Below the pieces are notes generated by a model. It made no database searches, was not told the DNA's origin, and was given only the letters and a program-made list of their open reading frames with translations. From NCBI GenBank assembly GCA_012512705.1, contig JAAZDR010000308.1, positions 1-16,995 of the forward strand: a stretch of DNA of 16,995 nucleotides, given 5' to 3'. This DNA comes from Bacillota bacterium. Lineage in GTDB: Bacteria > Bacillota > Dethiobacteria > DTU022 > JAAZDR01. Within the stretch, counting starts at the first letter, position 1. Each line of letters begins with the position of its first letter. The position numbers were made by a program, and so were the translations under genes. Below are positions 1 through 6,237 of the stretch, piece after piece.

Positions 1-237
1 AGTATAGGCCCGTGCCCTTTCAACGGCGTTTACTAAATGCTCTCTGGGGCTTAATATACAATCGTCAGGGTTGAGAAAGATGAAAAAGTTTAACAGCGCC
101 AATAAATAATTAGCCTTCACGCATCCTTTCCTGATCAGCTTTTCCAGCAAAGAGATCGCTTCTTCATACATGCGAATCTTTATATATCCCTTTACGGTTG
201 CAAAAAGGGAAATTGGGGTGAAAGAGACGGCTTCCAT
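1..237 (-). CDS. Partial hypothetical protein, TPR-like N-terminus, under a c-di-GMP riboswitch
   Basis: The reading frame opens with ATG at 237 and stays open for 79 codons to the left edge, so only the N-terminus is present. An in-frame TAA at 255-253 rules out a longer upstream start. AAAGGGG lies about 10 bases before the ATG and is a reasonable ribosome binding site. I do not recognise the protein. Residues about 17-55 form two amphipathic helices (GYIKIRMYEEAISLLEKLI, then a KANYLLALLNFF-type helix) with the A/Y/L spacing of a tetratricopeptide-like pair, so a helical-repeat protein is possible. No signal peptide or membrane segment is visible. It follows a cyclic-di-GMP-I riboswitch and a terminator hairpin. 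From this I infer that its expression answers to the motile/sessile second messenger. It could also be a fragment of a larger repeat protein or a decayed gene; the left edge prevents a decision. Confidence 0.6.
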   Translation of the reverse strand, partial: MEAVSFTPISLFATVKGYIKIRMYEEAISLLEKLIRKGCVKANYLLALLNFFIFLNPDDCILSPREHLVNAVERARAYT

Positions 238-242
238 ACTTA

Positions 243-264
243 TAAATCCCCTTTAAATCCCCTT
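243..264. repeat. Perfect tandem duplication of an 11-mer
   Basis: TAAATCCCCTT occurs twice back to back at 243-253 and 254-264. On the minus strand this reads as two copies of AAGGGGATTTA ahead of the ATG at 237. The second copy supplies the likely ribosome binding site, and the first supplies a duplicate of it 11 bases further upstream. Confidence 0.85.
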
Positions 265-271
265 AAAATTC

Positions 272-310
272 GATTCAAAAAGCAGCCGTGTCAAGGCTAC
301 CTTTTGAATC
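272..310 (-). terminator. Riboswitch-linked intrinsic terminator hairpin
   Basis: The arms 310-295 and 287-272 pair over 16 positions, with two G-U pairs, around a 7-base loop at 294-288. The GC-rich core GGTAGCC/GGCTGC is followed in the transcript by UUUUU (281-277), the form of an intrinsic terminator. The U-tract also pairs with an AAAA on the 5' side. The hairpin lies 22 bases after the aptamer and 34 bases before the downstream ATG, the usual place for a riboswitch expression platform. Confidence 0.75.
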
Positions 311-332
311 TTGCACGAAACAAGGACAGTAC

Positions 333-409
333 TAGTCGGCAGCCTGGCGATCCCGAAGGATCCATGACTTTGTGCCCCTGCCTTGCGGCAGGTTTACCTT
401 TTACGACTA
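333..409 (-). promoter_or_regulatory. Cyclic-di-GMP-I (GEMM-I) riboswitch aptamer
   Basis: Read on the minus strand, the 77 nt match the GEMM-I fold. P1 is TAGTCG (409-404) paired with CGACTA (338-333). The conserved GGTAAACC is at 398-391. P2 is CCTGCC/GGCAGG closed by a GNRA tetraloop GCAA (386-383). The conserved ACAAAG is at 373-368. P3 is GATCC/GGATC closed by UUCG (357-354), followed by the conserved GCCAGGCTGCCGA. By alignment with the Vibrio cholerae Vc2 aptamer, the guanine-contacting positions are kept: G397 corresponds to G20, A370 to A47 and C339 to C92. G at the G20 position favours c-di-GMP; the cGAMP-sensing variant has A there. It controls the gene starting at 237. Confidence 0.92.
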
Positions 410-436
410 AAGATTATCGAAACCATATTTAGTTTA

Positions 437-529
437 TTAATTCAACTCCAATTTTTTCTTTATATTCTTTTTCGACATAAAAAACAAAGTTCCTGCAACA
501 ACTAACAAAAAAAATACAATTTCATGCAT
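437..529 (-). CDS. Possible 30-residue single-pass membrane microprotein
   Basis: ATG at 529 to TAA at 439-437 encodes MHEIVFFLLVVAGTLFFMSK followed by a lysine-rich tail ending KKNIKKKLELN. Residues 4-18 form an uninterrupted hydrophobic stretch, and the basic tail would stay in the cytoplasm. The shape is that of a small bacterial membrane peptide. The ribosome binding site is weak (GGAT, about 8 bases upstream) and lies within a small inverted repeat. The surrounding DNA is very AT-rich, and such DNA produces Phe/Leu/Lys-rich frames by chance, so this is a candidate only. I recognise no family. It sits between the tolC-like gene and the riboswitch, so it could be the last gene of the efflux transcript. 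Confidence 0.3.
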   Translation of the reverse strand: MHEIVFFLLVVAGTLFFMSKKNIKKKLELN

Positions 530-565
530 TTTTTATCCAGTTACTGGAATAAACAGGACGTTTAA

Positions 566-1957
566 TTAAGACCTCTTCTTGCGCATCTCGAGCTTCACCA
601 GCGCGTTATGATATGCATAGCGCGCGGCCTCCAGCTGGTTCTCTTTCTGGAGGAGATCGAGTCTTGCGCCGGCAAGGTCAGAGGCAGTAATCTGCCCGAT
701 CTCAAAGCGCACCTCCATCGCTTTATACTGTGCACGAGCCAGCTCCAGATCTGCTTTTTTGTTTGCCAAATCCGTCTCCGCTTCGAGTAGTTGATGATAC
801 TCGGCCAGCAAACTGGCACGGGCGTTATCTCGTTCCTGCTTCAGCTCCAGCCTGGCGCGTTCAACAGCAACGTCAGCCTGCTTATAGCGTGCGGAGTTCT
901 TCCCGTGAGCCCTGCGAACCTCCTTGAGATCATCTTCAGCGTTTCCCAGGGCTAGTTCAGCGCGGCGGATCGCCCAGTTTCCTTCCAGTTCCTGCTTTAA
1001 TAAAAGATCATACTGCACATTAACCGGTTCACGCGGAGTAAATTTCTCCAAGGAAAAAACCGTATCACTTGACATCCCCAATAATTGCGCTAATCGCTGG
1101 TGTGTCTGTTTCCTTTGGTGCTGAAGCGCCTCATAACCAGCCTCGGCGCTGCGAATCTGCGCGCGCAGCCCCTCAACATCAAGCTTGGAGACAAACCCGA
1201 CGGCAAACCTCTCTTCCTGCTGGCGCATCAGCTCTTTCAAGTTCTTAAGTGTTGCTTCCATAAGCTTCAGCTGGTCTTCCAAAAGCAGTGCCCCGCTGTA
1301 GATATCGATTAGACCGGGCATCCCGTCACGGCCGTAGATCACAACTTCTTTAACTTCCTCCAAGCCGAGCTCAGCCATATCCACTCCGCGCTCAGCCTGT
1401 TTTTTCTGCACTTCAAGCTGTTCTTTGTTATAAAACATCTGCTGTGCTTTAAGCTGTTCCAGTTCTATGCTTTTACTCTGTGCTAATTTATAGAGCTCTT
1501 CTAAATCCGGCAGGGACGCAAGCTCCTCCTGAAGCTCGTTAATTTCTCTTTCAATCTCCTCTTGATTCCCCCCGTTACCTTCTAATTGTTCTTCCAACTC
1601 CTCAATCCTCAAGATGATCCCTTCTATCCTTCCCTGCAGCTCCAATATCTCTTTGATCTCCTGCTCTAAATCGCTAATCTCTTTTTCACTTGCACGGATC
1701 TTATCTAGAGCTTCTTCTATCGCCTCAACAGCATATTCCGCTTCCTCGATTCCCAGCTCTGCCAGTTCGATCTGAATATTGTTCGCCAGCGCTTTCTCTA
1801 TAGCCTGGTTAATGGTGATTTTATTTCCTTCTTCTTTGTTTTTTCCGCTGACAGAGGCAATTCCCGGAACAAGCATTAAAACCAGCGCAGCTAAAAAAAG
1901 CGGGATGCCCTTATAGATAAAATCCTTTTTTAAGCGCTCGCTATCTGTAAGCAACAC
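566..1957 (-). CDS. TolC-family efflux protein lacking the beta-barrel segments
   Basis: This 463-residue exported protein is the third part of the RND cassette. Residues 8-38 form a secretory signal: KK, a hydrophobic core IPLFLAALVLMLVPG, and a likely cut near GIASVSG. Residues 48-60 (ITINQAIEKALANN) are the usual start of a mature TolC-family protein. Repeat 1 ends with ERFAVGFVSKLDVEGLRAQI (249-268), and repeat 2 ends with RFEIGQITASDLAGARLDLL (417-436). Both are hallmark motifs. Where TolC carries paired beta strands, repeat 2 has only a short polar turn (RRAHGKNSARYKQ, 348-360). Repeat 1 has a Glu/Leu-rich coiled coil (about 85-170) with a GNGGN turn. I see no LPxxxxxxxY or QPLFDGG-type strand motifs. 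The GTG start is chosen because GGAGG lies 7 bases upstream, inside the end of the permease gene, whose stop is 2 bases away. The family is clear; an outer-membrane role is doubtful. Confidence 0.85.
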   Translation of the reverse strand: MLLTDSERLKKDFIYKGIPLFLAALVLMLVPGIASVSGKNKEEGNKITINQAIEKALANNIQIELAELGIEEAEYAVEAIEEALDKIRASEKEISDLEQEIKEILELQGRIEGIILRIEELEEQLEGNGGNQEEIEREINELQEELASLPDLEELYKLAQSKSIELEQLKAQQMFYNKEQLEVQKKQAERGVDMAELGLEEVKEVVIYGRDGMPGLIDIYSGALLLEDQLKLMEATLKNLKELMRQQEERFAVGFVSKLDVEGLRAQIRSAEAGYEALQHQRKQTHQRLAQLLGMSSDTVFSLEKFTPREPVNVQYDLLLKQELEGNWAIRRAELALGNAEDDLKEVRRAHGKNSARYKQADVAVERARLELKQERDNARASLLAEYHQLLEAETDLANKKADLELARAQYKAMEVRFEIGQITASDLAGARLDLLQKENQLEAARYAYHNALVKLEMRKKRS

Positions 1958-1959
1958 CT

Positions 1960-4900
1960 TTATCCCTCCAGCTCTTTCTCTTTACCAGCTATTATCCTCT
2001 TTCTTTTCCAGCCCAAACGGAGGCCCAGTTCATCTAACAGGCTGTAAATTACCGGCACTAACACAAGTGTAAACAACGTAGATGAGGTCAAACCGCCAAG
2101 GACCACGGCAGCCAAAGGTGCCTGCAGTTCTGCGCCTTCACCGATCCCGAGGGCCGTCGGCAGCATCCCGAGGCAGGTAGTAAGGGTAGTCATCAGCACC
2201 GGGCGCAGGCGCGTCTTGCCCGCCTCAAGGATCGCCTCCCGGCAGGAGTAGCCGTGTTCACGGCGCAGCTGATTGATATAGTCGACAAGGATAATCCCAT
2301 TATTAACGACAATCCCAGCAAGGATTATCAAACCGATAAAACTAACAATATTTAATGTATAACCGCTGATCACCAGGGCAAGGACAATCCCGATCAGGGC
2401 GTTAGGTAAGGAAAACATGATTACTAAGGGATGGAGAAGAGATTCAAACTGCGCTGCCATAACCAAATAGACTAACAAAATCGCCAAAAGCAGAGCATAC
2501 CCCAGCTGTTTAAACGACTCTACCATATCCGCCTGCTCACCGCCCATGTCTAGGCTATAGCCTAGGGGCAGGGAAAGGTCACTCAGCGCTTTCTCAACAT
2601 CAGCAGCAACGCGGCCGAGATCCCTCCCCCAGAGCTGGCTGGATACGTAGACAGTGCGCACCTGTCCTTCACGCGTTATGCTCTGTGGGGCGACAGTGCG
2701 TTCTATAGACGCTACCTGGTTCAGGGGGAGAAAACCTTTACCAGTGGGCATCGGCACAGGCATCTCTCCCAATGCTTGCCAATCCTTACGCGTCTCTTCC
2801 GAGGTGCGGAGCCGGACATCAATCTCCTCTGCACCGCTGCGGTAGCGGGTTAGTACCTGGCCATCGAGGGCCACCCTGATCTGTGATGCTATCTGCTCTG
2901 TAGTAATGCCAGTTGAGGCAGCCCGCGAACGGTCAAGGCGCACCTGCAGCTCCGGCGTCCCCTGCTCCAGGCTTGTTTCCACTTCACGCGTTCCTTCAAC
3001 TGATCGAACTCGGTTCGCCACCTCGGCAGCCAGCTCTGCCAGTATATCCAGATCGTCTCCCTGCAGGGCTATCTGCAAGGGGGCTTCACCTGTCCCCATA
3101 AATGTAGATGACATATCCTGCACGGTGAACTTAACCTCTGGAGGAAGCAGCTCCGTAAGCTGACGTCTTAAATCCTCACCAAACTCCATCGTAGTCTGCT
3201 CTCGCTCTCCATGGGGAATCAGGCGCAGCACAGCTGTTGCCGTATGGGCCTCCTGGTCGCCCATAAAGCTGCCGCCACCGACTATCGAAAGCATCGTTTC
3301 CACTTGAGGGTTATCGATGATTAAATCCTCAATCTCCCCCATGATGCTGTCAGTGTATTCTAAGCTGCTGCCCAGGGGAATTTCCAGGGAGAGGCTCACC
3401 TCCCCCGAATCCACGGCCGGTATAAATTCATAGCCAATGAACGGTATTAAAAAAACAGAGAGAACCAGAGCGCCAAAGACTACAAACACGGTCAAGATAC
3501 GGTGAGAGAGCGCCAGGTTAAGCAGGCGTTCGTAGTAATTGGCGATTTTTTCTAAAAAAGAAACGATTAACCCTTCCCGCTCCTGGCGTCTTACCCGCCT
3601 TAACCAACGGGCGGAGAGAGTCGGGATTACCGTCACCGCCACCAAGAGGGAAGCGAGAAGCGAAAAAGCAACAGTCCAGGAAAGGGGCGTGAAAATAATC
3701 CCGGCAATACCTTCGACAAAGGCAATTGGCAAAAATACTGCAACCGTAGTTAATGTTCCAGCAGTAATCGCCATTGCCACCTGCGAGGTTCCACGGACCG
3801 CAGCATCCTCCACGTCCACCCCCAGCTGATGCAGGCGAAATATATTCTCCAAAACAACAATGGCGTTATCCACCATCATCCCTACGCCAAGGGCTAGTCC
3901 GCCCATGGTAAGTATATTTATCGTATAATTTTGAAAGTGAAGGAAGGCAAAAGCGGCGATAACGGAGACCGGGATAGCAATCGAAATAATTGCTGTAAGC
4001 ACAATATTACCTAAAAACAGGTAGAGCACAACTGCTGCCAGGAACGCCCCGACAAGGCCCATCTGCCCCAAGTTTCTAATAGCTCCAATGATAAACTCAC
4101 TTTGATCCATCACAATGCCGAATCTAACCGGAAGTTCATCCTCCAGTTTGGCCATCTCATCATGAACGCGGGAAGCAACAGAAACGGTATTCGCATCCGA
4201 CTGTTTACGAATACTGATATTCAGCGTTGTTTCACCGTTGAGGCGGGAAATGATGTTTTCTTCTTTATATGCTTCCTTAACTTCGGCTACATCGCCAAGG
4301 CGCACAGGCCCGCCTTGGTTATAACCGACAACGAGCTGCTCGATCTCTTCCAGGGAACTAAATTCCCCGGCAATGCGTGCATGATAAAGCTCGCCGTACT
4401 GCTTAAACTGACCGCCGACAAAATTCCTGTTTTCCATGAACAAAGCGCGCTGCAGATCCGGGATAGTAATACCGTAAGCAAGCAGACGCCGCGGTTCAAA
4501 CTCCACGAGAATCTCCGGTACAAGGCCGCCGCCAATTTCTACAGCAGCCACTCCTTCTAAACGTTCCAGGCGGTTCTTTATAACATCTTCAGTAAGGGTT
4601 GTAAGTTCATCGTGAGGGAGATCTCCGCTGACTCCGATCTGTATCACCGGCATCATCGTCGGATTTAATCGAAAGACCATCGGATCCCCGACATCATCAG
4701 GCAGCATTCCCCGCACCAGGTCAAGCTGTTCACGGACATCCATAGTCGCAAAATCCATATCTGTATGCCAACCAAAGGAAATCATGATCATTGAACTTCC
4801 CGCGGAAGAAGTGGAACTGATATTGGTAAGATTGTCCAGTGTGGAAAGCGCCTCTTCCAAGGGGCGGGTGACCATGTTTTCCACCTCATGGGGACCAGCG

Positions 4901-5064
4901 CCCTCATAAGTTGTATAGACGACCGCCATCGGGAAGCTCATCTCCGGCAAAAGATCCAAGGGAATATTCAGGAAAGAAACCAATCCAAGAACAAGAATTA
5001 CACTGACAATAACAAGAACAAATACTGGGCGGCTAATAATTCTTTTAAAAATCACGCTGCTCAC
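1960..5064 (-). CDS. RND-family efflux permease (AcrB/HAE-1-like)
   Basis: This is an inner-membrane pump of 1034 residues, the normal length for AcrB-type permeases, expected to export lipophilic compounds using an ion gradient. The two-fold architecture is intact: TM1 at about 13-32, a large external loop 33-330, TM2-6 at 331-485, TM7 at 525-545, a second large loop 546-850, and TM8-12 at 855-1010. Family motifs include SRPVF (11-15), the TM4 motif [14 protein letters not shown] (395-408), the TM10 motif [14 protein letters not shown] (917-930) and RLRPVLMTT (952-960). Relative to AcrB, Asp407 is kept (D399), but Asp408 is N400 and Lys940 is N921; R952 and T959 match Arg971 and Thr978. The gene overlaps the adaptor gene by 20 bases. 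A second in-frame GTG at 5055 has a better ribosome binding site (AGGTGA, 5 bases away) and would give 1031 residues; the longer frame is listed. The substrate is unknown. Confidence 0.95.
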   Translation of the reverse strand: MSSVIFKRIISRPVFVLVIVSVILVLGLVSFLNIPLDLLPEMSFPMAVVYTTYEGAGPHEVENMVTRPLEEALSTLDNLTNISSTSSAGSSMIMISFGWHTDMDFATMDVREQLDLVRGMLPDDVGDPMVFRLNPTMMPVIQIGVSGDLPHDELTTLTEDVIKNRLERLEGVAAVEIGGGLVPEILVEFEPRRLLAYGITIPDLQRALFMENRNFVGGQFKQYGELYHARIAGEFSSLEEIEQLVVGYNQGGPVRLGDVAEVKEAYKEENIISRLNGETTLNISIRKQSDANTVSVASRVHDEMAKLEDELPVRFGIVMDQSEFIIGAIRNLGQMGLVGAFLAAVVLYLFLGNIVLTAIISIAIPVSVIAAFAFLHFQNYTINILTMGGLALGVGMMVDNAIVVLENIFRLHQLGVDVEDAAVRGTSQVAMAITAGTLTTVAVFLPIAFVEGIAGIIFTPLSWTVAFSLLASLLVAVTVIPTLSARWLRRVRRQEREGLIVSFLEKIANYYERLLNLALSHRILTVFVVFGALVLSVFLIPFIGYEFIPAVDSGEVSLSLEIPLGSSLEYTDSIMGEIEDLIIDNPQVETMLSIVGGGSFMGDQEAHTATAVLRLIPHGEREQTTMEFGEDLRRQLTELLPPEVKFTVQDMSSTFMGTGEAPLQIALQGDDLDILAELAAEVANRVRSVEGTREVETSLEQGTPELQVRLDRSRAASTGITTEQIASQIRVALDGQVLTRYRSGAEEIDVRLRTSEETRKDWQALGEMPVPMPTGKGFLPLNQVASIERTVAPQSITREGQVRTVYVSSQLWGRDLGRVAADVEKALSDLSLPLGYSLDMGGEQADMVESFKQLGYALLLAILLVYLVMAAQFESLLHPLVIMFSLPNALIGIVLALVISGYTLNIVSFIGLIILAGIVVNNGIILVDYINQLRREHGYSCREAILEAGKTRLRPVLMTTLTTCLGMLPTALGIGEGAELQAPLAAVVLGGLTSSTLFTLVLVPVIYSLLDELGLRLGWKRKRIIAGKEKELEG

Positions 5065-6196
5065 CTACTTCTACCCGCTGACCAGGACTCAAACCCAGCG
5101 AAGGGTTAGCGATCAGGTCCAAAGAGGGATCGAAATCACCATAAACCTCCACCATCCCCTGCGAACGCATTCCAATTTCTACTTTCTCGTCCTTGACAAG
5201 ACCATCTTTGACAAAATAAAGATAATATTCGCCGTTATTGGAGACAAGTGCTGACTCCGGAGCAAGCCATACGTCTTCAACCTTCCTGATATCAAAAATA
5301 ACATCAGCATACATCCCAGGTCGTAAAATACCCTCTTTTTGCTCAAGCTTAATTGTTACCGGGAAGCTGCGCGTCCCTTCAAGTGCTGAGGGGGAAAGCT
5401 CGTAAATTTGGCCTATTAAGGATTTCGGGTAGGCAGCAGTGATCTCCACCACCACATTCTGACCCACCTTTAGCTCGTTAATATAGCGCTCATCAACGGT
5501 AACCACGACTTTTAAAGGATCGTGCTGTTCTAACACTACAACCGGAGCCTGAGAGACGGCCATATCACCACTATCCACAAGGACTGCGCTTACAACTCCG
5601 TCAATAGGAGAGCGAATCTCTGTTTTCGCCACCCTTTGACGGGAAAGGGCCAACTGTATCTCGGCCTGTGCAACCATTTTTCCCGCACCTTTAAGGGCTT
5701 CTTCAGCGCGCGCGACCTGATTGCGCATATTTAAAAGATCGCGTTCCGCTACCGCACCCGTTTCGTAGAGGGCTTCTAGATCCGCAAGCTCTTTGCGAAG
5801 CAGTTCTAAAGAAAGCTCTCCTTCACGCAGCTGTGCCGTGGCACTGCCCAATGAAGCCTCTGCCGCACTAAGGTCAAGCCGGTAATCATGATCGTCCAAC
5901 TTCAAAAGGAGATCGCCTTCAGCAACCCTATCCCCGGCAGAAACTTCCTTAGAAATGACCTTCCCTGGTATCTCTGGGTAGACATTCAACTTGCGCCAGG
6001 GGGAAAGTTCCCCGCCGAGGCGGAGTTCCTCCGAGAGTATTCCTTTTTCCAGCTTTATTACCGAAACTCGGGCTAATGGTTCTTCATTACCTCCCGACTG
6101 CTCAACAGAATTATTCTCACTACAGCCGGTGAGCAGTAAGAGGCCTGATAATCCTACCGCAAGAATTAATTTAATTACTTTAAGTTTTTTAAACAC
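5045..6196 (-). CDS. RND periplasmic adaptor (HlyD/MFP family), lipoprotein
   Basis: This membrane-anchored adaptor would link the RND permease to the TolC-like tunnel. From GTG at 6196 it has 383 residues. It begins with a basic n-region (MFKKLKVIK), a hydrophobic core and the lipobox LLTGC, giving a lipidated Cys25, then a Ser/Asn/Glu linker. The first half of the lipoyl-like domain is at about 71-100 (VYPEIPGKVISKEVSAGDRV). An alpha-helical hairpin follows at about 108-190, then the second lipoyl half with TEIRSPIDGVVSAVLVDSGD (192-211), a beta-barrel domain with RPGMYADVIFD, and a C-terminal membrane-proximal domain. An upstream in-frame GTG at 6226 would add 10 residues but has no good ribosome binding site. 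GTG 6196 has GGGGGG 6 bases upstream and gives the more normal signal peptide. It starts 41 bases after sbcC and overlaps the permease gene. Confidence 0.92.
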   Translation of the reverse strand: MFKKLKVIKLILAVGLSGLLLLTGCSENNSVEQSGGNEEPLARVSVIKLEKGILSEELRLGGELSPWRKLNVYPEIPGKVISKEVSAGDRVAEGDLLLKLDDHDYRLDLSAAEASLGSATAQLREGELSLELLRKELADLEALYETGAVAERDLLNMRNQVARAEEALKGAGKMVAQAEIQLALSRQRVAKTEIRSPIDGVVSAVLVDSGDMAVSQAPVVVLEQHDPLKVVVTVDERYINELKVGQNVVVEITAAYPKSLIGQIYELSPSALEGTRSFPVTIKLEQKEGILRPGMYADVIFDIRKVEDVWLAPESALVSNNGEYYLYFVKDGLVKDEKVEIGMRSQGMVEVYGDFDPSLDLIANPSLGLSPGQRVEVGEQRDF

Positions 6197-6202
6197 AGCT
6201 AT

Positions 6203-6208
6203 CCCCCC
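6203..6208 (-). promoter_or_regulatory. Ribosome binding site favouring the GTG 6196 start of the adaptor
   Basis: GGGGGG lies 6 bases before GTG 6196 and can pair with the 16S CCUCC tail through one G-U pair. No comparable purine-rich site precedes the alternative GTG at 6226. Confidence 0.5.
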
Positions 6209-6237
6209 GGTGTTTTTGTTAAACACATTTTTATCTT

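Larger units (their letters stand above)
238..565. other. Intergenic region between tolC-like gene and left-edge gene
   Basis: This 328-base stretch holds no long gene. On the minus strand it contains, in order of transcription, a small inverted repeat just after the tolC-like stop, a possible 30-codon frame, an AT-rich spacer, a cyclic-di-GMP-I riboswitch aptamer, a terminator hairpin, and a duplicated AAGGGG-containing 11-mer before the next start codon. The composition changes sharply: very AT-rich at about 415-535, GC-richer inside the aptamer. No intrinsic terminator with a U-tract is visible directly after the tolC-like gene, so read-through from the efflux operon into the riboswitch is possible. 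Confidence 0.8.

Noticed and set aside
333..409. The same element read as a cGAMP-sensing (GEMM-Ib) aptamer or a tRNA-like fold
   Set aside because: The position equivalent to Vc2 G20 is G, not the A typical of cGAMP binders. There is no tRNA cloverleaf or T-loop; the hairpins are fully explained by P2 and P3.
413..418. GATAAT on the minus strand as a -10 box for the riboswitch transcript
   Set aside because: No acceptable -35 at 16-18 bases, and the implied start would fall inside P1 of the aptamer. Unproven, so not annotated.
532..553. Inverted repeat TCCAG-TTA-CTGGA just after the tolC-like stop, considered as a terminator
   Set aside because: The stem is only 5 bp, plus 4 more past a bulge. 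In the minus-strand transcript it is followed by A residues, not a U-tract.
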